From positions 6,820,001 through 6,884,000 of the forward strand of contig NZ_CP108364.1 of NCBI RefSeq assembly GCF_035946055.1: 64,000 nucleotides of DNA, written 5' to 3'. Positions 44,536 through 52,839 of this stretch are shown here, piece by piece. The notes under the pieces were generated by a model. That model was given only the letters and a program-made list of their open reading frames with translations, did no database searches and was not told the DNA's origin. The stretch comes from Streptomyces sp. NBC_01341. GTDB lineage: Bacteria; Actinomycetota; Actinomycetes; Streptomycetales; Streptomycetaceae. Positions within the stretch are counted from its first letter, which is position 1. Every line of letters begins with the position of its first letter. Both the position numbers and the translations under genes were made by a program.

Positions 44536-45042
44536 ATGAACTGTGCAGGGCTTCTCGCCGACGCGTTCGAACGCATTCATGAGACGGTGCACGCCGCCGT
44601 CGAGGGACTTCCCCCCGAGGACCTCAACGCCAGGCTCGACGAGGGGGCGAACTCGATCGCCTGGCTCGTCTGGCACCTCACACGTGTCCAGGACGACCAC
44701 ATCGCCGACGCGGCGGGGACGGAGCAGCTCTGGTTCCAGGACTGGGGCCGCCGCTTCGATCTGCCACTGGAGAGGGGCTCGACCGGCTACGGCCACACCA
44801 GCGCGCAGGTGGCTTCGGTGCGGGTGACGTCGGGCGACCTCCTCCTCGGGTACTTCGACGCCGTGCACGAGCGGACCATGGCATTCGTGAGGGATCTGGA
44901 CGGCCATGCTCTGGACCGGGTCGTGGACGAGGCGTGGTCGCCGCCCGTCACCCTGGGCGTGCGGCTGGTCAGCGTCATCTCCGACGACCTGCAGCATGCC
45001 GGGCAAGCGGCCTTCGTCCGGGGTTCGCTGCAGCGCCGCTAG
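44536..45042 (+). CDS. DinB-like mycothiol transferase (DUF664)
   Basis: A 168-aa DinB-fold protein of the DUF664/mycothiol-dependent transferase group. His residues in SIAWLVWHLTRVQDDHIAD and DDLQHAGQAAFVRG are the presumed metal ligands. No enzymatic substrate is known. ATG 44536 lacks a strong ribosome-binding site; the frame is open to GTG 44464. Its 3' end overlaps the convergent AraC gene by 4 nt. Confidence 0.75.
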   Translation: MNCAGLLADAFERIHETVHAAVEGLPPEDLNARLDEGANSIAWLVWHLTRVQDDHIADAAGTEQLWFQDWGRRFDLPLERGSTGYGHTSAQVASVRVTSGDLLLGYFDAVHERTMAFVRDLDGHALDRVVDEAWSPPVTLGVRLVSVISDDLQHAGQAAFVRGSLQRR

Positions 45043-45845
45043 AGGGCCGCTGCGCCCCCGCGCGCGTAGTGCCCCGGACTCGTACCCACCACTCGCTTGA
45101 AGTGCCGGGAGAAGTGCGACTGGTCGTAGAACCCCGCCGCGGCTGCCACGTCGGGTGCGCGCATGCCCCCGAGCAGCAGTCGCCGGGACAGGTCCACACG
45201 GCGACCCGTCAGGTACTGATGCGGAGCCATGCCGAACTCGCGGCTGAACGTCCGTACCAGATGGGCGTGATGGCAGTGGAGGCGCTCGGCCGCCTCGCGG
45301 AGGGCGAGTCCCTCCACGACGTGCTGGTCGAGCAGGTCACGCAGCGCGTGCGCGACTCCGCGGTCGGATACCCGGGGCCGCACGCCGAGTTCGTCGCGCA
45401 GATGTCCGGCGAGGCGTTCGCGGACGAGGGCGAGTCGGCTCTGCGCCTCGAGTTCGTCGCCGGGCCGTTCGAGGGTGCGGTGGAGCTGGTGCACCCGGTG
45501 CCGCAGTGGCGGATCGTGCAGCACCGGCCGGTCCACCGCGCGGCCGACGAGGTCCGCGTCGATCTGCCCGGTGTGCAGGTACAGGACGCGCTTGCGGAAT
45601 CCCGCGGGGGTCACGGCGCCCCCGTTGTGCGGGACGTGCGGAGGCAGCAGGGTCACGACCGAGCTGGGCGCTCCGTGCTCATGACGGTCGAGGTCGTAGC
45701 GGACCACGCCCTCGTCGACGATCAGGAGCGTCCAGGCGTCGTGCGTGTGCATGGGGTAGGAGTGGTCCGCGAAGTGCGCGTGGAAGACCTCGTCGATCCC
45801 CTCGACCCGCGGACGCCACGCGGTGATGTCCGGACGTGCACCCAT
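45039..45845 (-). CDS. AraC family transcriptional regulator
   Basis: A 268-aa regulator with an N-terminal cupin-like sensing domain (HFADHSYPMHTHDAWTLLIV) and a C-terminal double helix-turn-helix (about 165-265, e.g. HHAHLVRTFSREFGMAPHQY and AAAAGFYDQSHFSRHFKR). It faces the DUF2000 gene across 85 nt, so that gene is the likeliest target. Confidence 0.87.
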   Translation of the reverse strand: MGARPDITAWRPRVEGIDEVFHAHFADHSYPMHTHDAWTLLIVDEGVVRYDLDRHEHGAPSSVVTLLPPHVPHNGGAVTPAGFRKRVLYLHTGQIDADLVGRAVDRPVLHDPPLRHRVHQLHRTLERPGDELEAQSRLALVRERLAGHLRDELGVRPRVSDRGVAHALRDLLDQHVVEGLALREAAERLHCHHAHLVRTFSREFGMAPHQYLTGRRVDLSRRLLLGGMRAPDVAAAAGFYDQSHFSRHFKRVVGTSPGHYARGGAAAL

Positions 45846-45930
45846 GCGTGCACCTTACAGAGGGCGGCCGGTCGCCCATGACGCAAATTTCGTACAAGAC
45901 CCACACCGTGCGGCCGGGCAGCCTGTCCGC

Positions 45931-46362
45931 ATGACCGATGACAACGCACCCGTACGCTTCGAGACCAGGATCGCGGTACTGCTCCGCGACGACCTGGAGA
46001 CCTGGCAGCGCCTGAACGTCACCGCTTTCCTGGTGAGCGGTCTCGGCACGCAGGTTCCCGAGGTGATCGGCGAACCGTACGCCGACGCCGACGACACCCC
46101 TTACCTGCCCATGTTCCGCCAGCCCGTCCTCGTGTTCGCCGGATCCAAGGAACTGCTCACCAGCGCGCACACCAGGGCGGTGAGCCGCGGGGCGGCTCTG
46201 GCCGTGTTCACCTCCGACCTGTTCTCGACCGGCCACGACAAGGCCAACAGGGCGGCCGTCCGGGCCGTTCCGCGAGGCGGGCTGGATCTGGTGGGACTGG
46301 CCGTGTACGGGCCGCGGAACGCCGTCGACAAGATCCTCAAGGGCGCGTCCATGCATCCCTGA
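45931..46362 (+). CDS. DUF2000 family protein
   Basis: A 143-aa DUF2000 protein (fold related to peptidyl-tRNA hydrolase). Characteristic segments are TRIAVLLRDDLETWQRLNVT near the start and FTSDLFSTGHDKANRAAV in the second half. Family function is unknown. It is divergent from the AraC gene, which probably controls it. Confidence 0.8.
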   Translation: MTDDNAPVRFETRIAVLLRDDLETWQRLNVTAFLVSGLGTQVPEVIGEPYADADDTPYLPMFRQPVLVFAGSKELLTSAHTRAVSRGAALAVFTSDLFSTGHDKANRAAVRAVPRGGLDLVGLAVYGPRNAVDKILKGASMHP

Positions 46363-46485
46363 CCGGCATCGCCGCGTCACCGGCCGGATACTCACGGGCA
46401 CACCCGTGCGAGTGAACGTTCCCGGTGCCATACTCGAAAGCAGTCCGCTAGACAGGCTTGTCACCGTCCCGAAAGGCGACGCGTC

Positions 46486-46773
46486 ATGAACTGGGCATCG
46501 TGGACCACCCTCGGTGTCTTCGCGGGAACCGGCGGAGTGCGCACCGAAGAGGTAGGTGTCGTGAGCGGTGATCTGACCGTGCACACGACTTGGACCGAAG
46601 GGCAGGCAGAGGTCGCCGTGCAGTTCAGCGGCGCCTCGGACTGGTTCACACTGGCCGGGAGCCCGGTGCCGTGTCCTTCCGAGGAAGCCAGCCGGTCATT
46701 CCATCAGAGCGTCGTCGAGGCGGTGCGCGCCGGCGGCGGAGCCACGGTTCCGGTTCCGCACACGGTCGAGTGA
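46486..46773 (+). CDS. Small hypothetical protein (95 aa)
   Basis: A 95-aa protein without signal peptide or membrane helix, starting at ATG 46486 behind GAAAGGCG. A beta-rich middle reads VSGDLTVHTTWTEGQAEVAV. No known family recognised. It ends 16 nt from the convergent phosphatase gene. Confidence 0.55.
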   Translation: MNWASWTTLGVFAGTGGVRTEEVGVVSGDLTVHTTWTEGQAEVAVQFSGASDWFTLAGSPVPCPSEEASRSFHQSVVEAVRAGGGATVPVPHTVE

Positions 46774-46789
46774 CCTCCGCACCACGACA

Positions 46790-47224
46790 TCAGCTGCCTG
46801 CGAAGCCGCGCACGTAGCGTCGCTGCCAGGGAGTCTCCACAGCCCTGGGGTGGTAGGCGCGGCGGACGAACGCGACCGCGTCCGCCGCCGGGACCCCGTC
46901 CAGCACGGCCAGGCAGGCGAGGGCCGTGCCGGTCCTTCCGCGCCCGCCCCAGCAGGCGAACTCCACTCGTTCCGCCGCGGCCCGGGCCCACGCCTCCTCC
47001 AGTGCGGCGCGGGCCGCCCGTCTGTCAGCAGGAAGGCGGAAGTCCGGCCAGCGCACCCACCGCGACTCCCAGGTGACCGCGGGCGGCGGTCCGCCGAGGA
47101 GGACTACGGCGAAGGCCGGTACCGGCCCCTCCGGCAGGGGGCGCCTCAGACCACGTCCGCGGACGAGCCGTCCCGAGGGAAGCGTCATCACCCCTGCGCC
47201 GGCGGGGTCCCAGGTCTGCTCCAC
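46790..47224 (-). CDS. Dual-specificity-type protein phosphatase
   Basis: A 144-aa phosphatase-like protein with the catalytic CX5R loop CWGGRGRTGTA (Cys91, Arg97), flanked by the AVVLLGGPPPAVTW strand. The general-acid position is the DFRLP segment (Asp61). It starts with GTG 47224, two bases after the stop of the disrupted ORF upstream, so the two once formed an operon. Substrate unknown. Confidence 0.72.
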   Translation of the reverse strand: MEQTWDPAGAGVMTLPSGRLVRGRGLRRPLPEGPVPAFAVVLLGGPPPAVTWESRWVRWPDFRLPADRRAARAALEEAWARAAAERVEFACWGGRGRTGTALACLAVLDGVPAADAVAFVRRAYHPRAVETPWQRRYVRGFAGS

Positions 47225-47226
47225 GC

Positions 47227-47369
47227 TCAGTCCTTCCGGTCGAGATCCGTTGCGAGAAGGGTAGCCAGCACCTCCACGCCTCGGGCGCGTCTTCGCCTTG
47301 GCGGGACAGCACCAGCGGAACCCGAACCGGGGGCAGGTCGAGCACCGACAGCACGCTCCTGGTGTCCAC
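47227..47369 (-). pseudogene. Small ORF, apparently frameshifted, upstream of the phosphatase
   Basis: From GTG 47369 one frame reads SVLDLPPVRVPLVLSRQGED, which looks coding. Near 47279-47285 it shifts to another frame that gives GVEVLATLLATDLDRKD and a stop at 47227, two bases before the phosphatase start. One missing base would join them into an about 47-aa product. I do not recognise the family, so the coding status is inferred only from the two frames' protein-like look and spacing. Confidence 0.4.
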
Positions 47370-47426
47370 GGGATCGCGCCCTCGTCGGGGGCGGGAACGT
47401 CGTCCGGCCGGACGGTGGCGGGGTTT

Positions 47427-48374
47427 TCACGGGGCCTGCTGCTTCAGGACCAGGTCCACGGGGATGTCGGCGCTGACGGTCACCGCCGAGGGATCGAGAT
47501 CGGCCGGCGACGGCATGACGCTTCCGGGCAGCCGCACGGCCGCGGCTCCGTGGGCGACAGCGGCGGCGAGCGCCGTCCTGCCCGTGCCGCCGGCGGCGAG
47601 GAACCCCGCGAGTGACGCGTCTCCCGCCCCGACGTCGCTGCGTACGGCAGGCACGTGGGCGGCGGCGAAGAAGGCTCCGGACGGTTCCACCAGCAACTGA
47701 CCCGCGGCGCCCAGGCTTGCGAGCACGGAGCGCGCTCCGCGCCCGCACAGCTCCCGCGCCGCCCCGAGTGCGTCACCGACCGTCGTGAGGGGACGGCCCA
47801 CGGCCTCGGCGAGCTCCTCCGTGTTCGGCTTCACCACGTCGGGCTGTTCGCCCAGGGCGGCGGAGAGCGCCGCGCCCGAGGTGTCGAGGGCGATCCGTAC
47901 TCCGGCACGGTGGCTGCGGGAGACCAGTTCGGCGTACCAGCGCGACGGCAGTCCACGGGGCAGGCTCCCGCAGCAGGCGATCCAGTCCGCGCCGGCCGAC
48001 CGGTCCCGGACGGTGTCGAGCAGCCGCCCGGCCTCGGCCGGGGTGATCTCGGGCCCCGGCGCGTTGACCTTGGTGAGAGTGCCGTCGGGTTCGACAAGGG
48101 TGATGTTGACCCGGGTGCTGCCGGAGATCTCCACGCCGGCGGCCTCGACGCCGTGTTCACCGAGCAGCCGGGCGAGCAGCGCACCCTCGGGCCCGCCGAG
48201 CGGCGCGACGGCGACGGTGCGGTGTCCGGCCGCCGCGACGGCGCGCGAGACGTTGACCCCCTTACCGCCGGGATCGACGCGGTCCGAGGCTGCGCGCAGG
48301 ACGGCGCCGCGGACGAGCCCGGGCAGCTCGTAGGTGCGGTCCAGGCTCGGGTTGGGCGTGACGGTCACGATCAT
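47427..48374 (-). CDS. fruK: 1-phosphofructokinase
   Basis: A 315-aa PfkB-family kinase converting fructose 1-phosphate to fructose 1,6-bisphosphate. The N-terminal MIVTVTPNPSLDRTYELPG, GGKGVNVSRA and the C-terminal catalytic SDVGAGDASLAGF fit FruK closely. Its ATG overlaps the stop of the DeoR remnant (ATGA), so they were one operon. The PTS permease gene fruA, which normally follows in Streptomyces, is absent: a phosphatase gene is there instead. Confidence 0.88.
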   Translation of the reverse strand: MIVTVTPNPSLDRTYELPGLVRGAVLRAASDRVDPGGKGVNVSRAVAAAGHRTVAVAPLGGPEGALLARLLGEHGVEAAGVEISGSTRVNITLVEPDGTLTKVNAPGPEITPAEAGRLLDTVRDRSAGADWIACCGSLPRGLPSRWYAELVSRSHRAGVRIALDTSGAALSAALGEQPDVVKPNTEELAEAVGRPLTTVGDALGAARELCGRGARSVLASLGAAGQLLVEPSGAFFAAAHVPAVRSDVGAGDASLAGFLAAGGTGRTALAAAVAHGAAAVRLPGSVMPSPADLDPSAVTVSADIPVDLVLKQQAP

Positions 48375-48738
48375 GCGCGTACTACTTCCGTGCCCAGGTT
48401 CTCGATGGCCCGGGCGTCCTCGGGGCTCAGCCCCGTATCGGTGATCAGCAGGTCCACGTGGGAGAGATCGCCGAACCTGGCGAAGTGCCTCTGACCGTAT
48501 TTTCCGGAGTCGGCGAGAAGCACCACCCTCCGGGCGGCCGCGATCACCGTACGCTTCACGGCGGCCTCGGCCAGGTCCGGCGTGGTCAGGCCCCCCTCGG
48601 GCGAGAAGCCGTCGGTGGCGAGGACCACGATGTCCGCGTTGATCTCGGAGTACGCGCTCAGCGCCCAGGCGTCGCGTCGACGCGGCCGCTCTCGCCCGCG
48701 ATACGGAGGATCTCTTGCTGCCGCTCCGGTGCGTACAT
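48371..48738 (-). pseudogene. DeoR-family (FruR-like) repressor with internal deletion
   Basis: From ATG 48738 the frame gives MYAPERQQEILRIAGESGRV, a typical DeoR N terminus, then runs to a stop at 48658. The other frame resumes immediately as DAWALSAYSEINADIVVLAT and continues to 48371 with the DeoR C-terminal half (RRVVLLADSGKYGQRHFARF). About 120-130 residues, covering the rest of the helix-turn-helix and the effector domain core, are missing compared with the usual 250. Short repeats (CGACGCGACGC on the minus strand) lie at the junction. The remnant cannot encode a functional repressor. Confidence 0.85.
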
Positions 48739-48879
48739 GTGGATATGTTTCCGTCTCATGCCCGAGTCTGTGGTTTCATCGGCAGGCTACGGCCATGAAT
48801 CGCTGAAGTAAACGTAATCGGACGACGAGTGGGCGTGAACGGAACTCCGGGGCCTCACCACGCAGATGCCGGACGTGCG

Positions 48880-49134
48880 TCAGTCGGTGCCGGGTCCCGC
48901 CGCTCCGTGGCTCAGCGGGCGGGCGAGCAGCGGAACCCCAAGGACCTGGTGACCTCCGCTGGCCTGCATGCGCACCTCGCCGCGTTCGCTGATCTCGGCA
49001 CGCACGATGCCCGTCTCGTCCGCGTAGACCGGGTAGCCACCCGCGCCGGAACGTGCCGTCAGATGGACGATCACCACGTCGTCAGTGGCGCCCGCCGCCT
49101 GGAAGATGAGTTCGTAACTCTCCGGATACTCCAT
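48880..49134 (-). CDS. DUF6296 small protein
   Basis: An 84-aa protein that matches the Streptomyces DUF6296 family: start YPESYELIFQAAGATDDVVI, middle GGYPVYADETGIVRAEI. ATG 49134 has GGAGGTCGAC directly before it, whereas the longer open frame upstream has no support. Function unknown. Confidence 0.7.
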   Translation of the reverse strand: MEYPESYELIFQAAGATDDVVIVHLTARSGAGGYPVYADETGIVRAEISERGEVRMQASGGHQVLGVPLLARPLSHGAAGPGTD

Positions 49135-49409
49135 GTCGACCTCCGCCCGGGCTCGTGCGGCAGCCGCCGGCCCGTCACTCCCATTGTTTCTCACCCGGGA
49201 GCACGACGCTCGGGGGAGAACGGCCGTGTGACCCTCGGTGATTGCGGATGCGGAATGGGTGAGCCCGGGCGACCATCGTCTGCAAGGGCTCGGACGCGTG
49301 CTGTCGCTTCGCACGGCCGCCCACGGCGCCAGGCGGAACCGCCGGCGCGATCGGTTTTCGTCGGCGCGGGGCCCACGGGCTCCCGGCCGCCCCGTGGAGA
49401 GGAACTGCC

Positions 49410-49664
49410 GTGCTGATGGCCAATCCCGCAACGCTGCGAAATCTCGTCAAGCGCTACGAGACGGCGCGAAGCGCCCATGCACGGCTGGGTACTTCCGAGA
49501 GCGGCCGCACCCTCGAGGACGTCTCGTACACCCTCTGTGTCACCACCGGGACGAGGACCGTCCCCGACGCCCTCGCGGTCGCCGCCGCACAGCTGCGCCC
49601 GTTGACACCGGCGGGATCTCTGGGTACGGCGGCGGCGCCTTCCGAGGTGCAGTTGACCGCCTGA
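49410..49664 (+). CDS. DUF5133 small protein
   Basis: An 84-aa DUF5133 protein, common in Streptomyces, starting with GTG 49410 (MLMANPATLRNLVKRYE). It has a helical N-terminal half and a segment TGTRTVPDALAVAAAQL. Function unknown. Confidence 0.75.
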   Translation: MLMANPATLRNLVKRYETARSAHARLGTSESGRTLEDVSYTLCVTTGTRTVPDALAVAAAQLRPLTPAGSLGTAAAPSEVQLTA

Positions 49665-49890
49665 GGCGCTGTGCGGACCGCGCGGTGACGCCCGGACCCG
49701 CAGTGGCAGGTACTTCGCCTTCCGGCCCCATGATGACGCCGCTCCCTCCGGACCGGCGTCATCGGTGTGTCCGGAGGTCTCCGGCCCTCCGGTGTACGGC
49801 CACGGCGAATGGGCGGACGGGGCCGTCGATCGGGTGACACCCGCCGGTGGGACAACATGACTGTTCGCCGGGGCGGCTAGGCATGCGGGT

Positions 49891-50706
49891 ATGAGATTCG
49901 AGACCCGTCGCACTATGACCGTTTCCTCGCGCACGCGCCGGCTCCGCGTCGTCGGCGTCCTGAGCGTCGCCCTTGCTGCCACCCTCGTGACCGGCTGCGG
50001 GCAGGAGAGCGGTGACAAGACCGCCGCCGAGACCTCCGAGGCCGCGAAGGTTCTTCCGAAGCAGACGACGAGTCCTTCCGGCAGTGTCAGCCCCTCCGGG
50101 ACGGCGCAGCTGACCGAGGACCAGACCAAGCGCAAGGACGTGCTCTCCACCGTCAAGGTCACCTTCGACAAGGCCGCCACGACGGCTGTCGGTGAGGTGT
50201 CCGGTGGCAAGCTGACCGACATCGACCTCGAGGGCCTCGACGACGATGACGACTCCAGCGCCAGCCCCAGCCCCGAGGGCAGTGGCAGCGCCAGCCCCAG
50301 TGGCAGCGCCAGCCCGAGCGGCTCCGGCAGCCCGAGCCCGAGCGGCAGTTCCACCGACCCGAGGTGGGTCGCGGAGGTCGCCGAGAAGGACGGCACCGCG
50401 CACATCGTGACCATCGACGCGGTGACCGGAAGGGTCATCGACTCCGTGCCGGACGCGGATCAGAGCGACTCCGACAAGCAGGAGCTGGCAGGCCGGCTCG
50501 CCCAGGCGAAGCAGACGCCCCAGCAGGCGGCCAAGATCGCCACGGACAAGCAGAAGGGCACTGTCACCTCCGTCGCACTCGACGAGAACGACAGCCAGGC
50601 CGTTGTCTGGATGGTGGACGTGGTCACCAAGGGCTGGAACAAGGCCACCTTCGACGTGGACGCGGCCACGGGCACGATCACTGACGAGCAGGTCGACGAC
50701 GACTGA
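49891..50706 (+). CDS. PepSY-type lipoprotein
   Basis: A 271-aa exported lipoprotein with lipobox LVTGC (Cys36). After a short Thr/Ser linker come two PepSY-like domains, about 75-115 (VTFDKAATTAVGEVSGGKLT) and about 195-268 (KGTVTSVALDENDSQAVVW), separated by an acidic stretch and a Ser-Pro-Gly repeat (about 126-152). PepSY proteins often inhibit peptidases or bind ligands at the surface. Start ATG 49891; ATG 49915 is also possible. Confidence 0.8.
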   Translation: MRFETRRTMTVSSRTRRLRVVGVLSVALAATLVTGCGQESGDKTAAETSEAAKVLPKQTTSPSGSVSPSGTAQLTEDQTKRKDVLSTVKVTFDKAATTAVGEVSGGKLTDIDLEGLDDDDDSSASPSPEGSGSASPSGSASPSGSGSPSPSGSSTDPRWVAEVAEKDGTAHIVTIDAVTGRVIDSVPDADQSDSDKQELAGRLAQAKQTPQQAAKIATDKQKGTVTSVALDENDSQAVVWMVDVVTKGWNKATFDVDAATGTITDEQVDDD

Positions 50707-50727
50707 CCACCGCACCCCGAACCCATC

Positions 50728-50764
50728 CAACGGTGGCGGACCGCCTCGCGGTCCGTCACCGTTG
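50728..50764 (+). terminator. 17-bp hairpin after the PepSY lipoprotein gene
   Basis: Arms 50728-50744 and 50748-50764 pair with a single mismatch and a 3-nt loop, 22 nt after the stop. It lies between convergent genes. Confidence 0.8.
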
Positions 50765-50863
50765 TGCGTCACGTCCAGGTCTTCGTCGCCGGGGGCGTCA
50801 GGGCGCGGCCGGAGCGGCCCTGGATTCTTCCGTCGGGTCGCGGCCGGAGCGGCTATGGTCCCG

Positions 50864-51373
50864 TCAGCGCGGGGCTGCGCCGCGGACCGGTTCCGCCAGG
50901 TCGCGGTCGAAGCGCAGTCCGGGTTTTCCCATCAGTGCGATCGTCCCGGCCTCCACGAACCCCGTCCGCGCGAGCACCGTCCTGGAGCCCTCGTTGTCAC
51001 GGGTCGTGCGGGCCGTGAGTCCGATCAGGCCGTACTGGGAGACGGCCAGTTCGCAGACCTCGCGCACCGCGGCAGTGGCCAGGCCCCGTCCGGCGGCCCG
51101 CTCGGCGATGCGGTAGCCGAGCTCGGCCGAACCCTCGGCGACGTCCACGAGATTGACACGGCCCAGCACGGCCCCGTCGTCATCCGCCAGGATGTGGAAG
51201 TGGTGCATTCCCGCCGCTTGTTCGGCCAGCAACTCGGCGTGACGCGAAGCGAATCCGGTGAAGTACTCGTCGCCCCTGTCGGGAATCGAAGCGGCGAAGT
51301 ACGCGCGGTTCTCCCGTTCGAAGACGAGCAGCGCCGGAGCGTGATCGGGGCGGAGGCGTTGGAGGGCGGTCAT
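50864..51373 (-). CDS. GNAT family N-acetyltransferase
   Basis: A 169-aa RimJ/RimL-type GNAT. Acetyl-CoA-binding region ELGYRIAERAAGRGLATAAV, then the LTARTTRDNEGSRTVLARTG block. It would acetylate an amine, probably a ribosomal or other protein N terminus, but the substrate is unproven. Confidence 0.82.
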   Translation of the reverse strand: MTALQRLRPDHAPALLVFERENRAYFAASIPDRGDEYFTGFASRHAELLAEQAAGMHHFHILADDDGAVLGRVNLVDVAEGSAELGYRIAERAAGRGLATAAVREVCELAVSQYGLIGLTARTTRDNEGSRTVLARTGFVEAGTIALMGKPGLRFDRDLAEPVRGAAPR

Positions 51374-51532
51374 CCGGCGACGATATACACCTGCTGCCGT
51401 CGGGGCGTATCGATAATCCGGTGAGGACGCGGCCCCTGGACGTGCTTGCGGCGACGGCCTGCTCGGGGCGTCACGTGCCCGCCCACGTGATCGGCGGAGT
51501 GACCTCGCGCCCCCGCACGCGTTGTAGAGGGT

Positions 51533-52663
51533 GTGCCTCCCTCTTCTTCCCGCTCACCCCATCCTCCTGCGCCCGTGGTCGTGAAGCCCGCCGCCCCTCC
51601 TTTTCTGCTGACGCATGATCAAGGGCAGGCGGCACGGACACTGCTGGCCTACGCGAGCGCGCTCCCTCTGAAGGAAGCGGACGCCCAGCTCCTCGCTGTC
51701 GTCGTCGCCATCCGTGCGGCGCGGAGCGGCATCGGGAACATCACGGGTCAGGACCTCCGTGCCCTGCGCCTCGCGGACGCCGGGGCGGCGGTGACCGGCC
51801 TCTCCGCCCTCGGTTGGCAGGGGCAGGACAGACTGTTGGGGGACGACCTGGTCACTCCCGTGGGGATCGGCGTGCCCGACCTCGCGGGCGGGCCGGAGCG
51901 TCGGCTCCCGTTCGGCAAGGTGATGCGCTCCCGGGTGTCGGGCTGGGCAGGCCGGACCATGTCCGCCAAGCCGGTCAAGAAGACCTCGTCCGCGGCCCGG
52001 CTGGCCGCGCTCCATCTGGCTGCCCACTGGCCGGCCGACGACTACGGCACGCTCCCCGCAAACCTGCCCGAAGTCTGCCGGGCCGCGTTGCCCGAGCTGA
52101 TCGCCAAGGGCTTCATCTCGGAACTGGACGGGGAACGGTACCTGTTGGGGGACTCCGTCCGGCATCTGGCGGGGATGCGGCCCCGGCCTGTCGTACCTCC
52201 CCGGGCGCGCGAGGAGCCGCCGCCGACCTGGGACGAGTGGAAGGACGGAGTGAGCGTCGCCCTGCGGCGCCACGTCGAGGCCGTCGAAGGCTGCCCCGAC
52301 TGTGCTCTGTCGACCGCGAGGGTCTCCGAGGCCTTCATGCGCAAGGCGGTTCCCGCCCAGTTCGACGAGAAGGTGCGCGCGGCCTACGGGACATGGGTGG
52401 CCGGGCGTCCCGGTCAGGGACCGGAAGCGGCCGAGTTCGCGGCCACGTTCCGCGCGGCACACGGTCACGGGCCCTCGGTCAGGCAACTGTGCAAGGGGCT
52501 CGGCTGGGGCAAGATGTCCCGCGAACTGCGCATCTTCGCCGTTCGCCGGCTCGTCGCGGACGAATGGCTGACGAACACCGATCCGGTGCCGTGGACGCTG
52601 CGCCCCGGCCGGGCTGCTCAGGGGGGCACGGTCGCCCCGCCTTCGGCTGCGCGGCGCCGCTGA
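51533..52663 (+). CDS. Hypothetical protein, 376 aa, no recognised family
   Basis: I do not recognise this gene. The product has a Pro-rich start, a helical N-terminal region (GQAARTLLAYASALPLKEAD), a central basic patch (SRVSGWAGRTMSAKPVKK) and winged-helix-like stretches (LPANLPEVCRAALPELIAKG; VRQLCKGLGWGKMSREL). A CPDC pair (about residue 258) could bind metal. The start GTG 51533 (or 51531) is weakly supported. It stands alone between a divergent GNAT and the NPP1-like gene; DNA binding is a guess from the helical pattern. Confidence 0.55.
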   Translation: MPPSSSRSPHPPAPVVVKPAAPPFLLTHDQGQAARTLLAYASALPLKEADAQLLAVVVAIRAARSGIGNITGQDLRALRLADAGAAVTGLSALGWQGQDRLLGDDLVTPVGIGVPDLAGGPERRLPFGKVMRSRVSGWAGRTMSAKPVKKTSSAARLAALHLAAHWPADDYGTLPANLPEVCRAALPELIAKGFISELDGERYLLGDSVRHLAGMRPRPVVPPRAREEPPPTWDEWKDGVSVALRRHVEAVEGCPDCALSTARVSEAFMRKAVPAQFDEKVRAAYGTWVAGRPGQGPEAAEFAATFRAAHGHGPSVRQLCKGLGWGKMSRELRIFAVRRLVADEWLTNTDPVPWTLRPGRAAQGGTVAPPSAARRR

Positions 52664-52839
52664 CGGTGCTCCGAGGCGGCCCGCGCTCCACGTGATCCTT
52701 TCGTCGTGCATCTGACTGTGCATCGGCCGGCCCCGGATCCGTCATCGGACGTTCCGGGGCCGGTGGGGTTCAGGGTGCTTGCTATGGGCATGCCAAGCGT
52801 AGCCGCGTGTCCCCGCCACGCGCCGACCCGGAGGATGCA

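Noticed and set aside
50255..50355. Repeated AGCGGCAGCGCCAGCCCC-type units in the PepSY gene
   Set aside because: They encode a Ser/Pro/Gly linker in the lipoprotein; not a separate repeat element.
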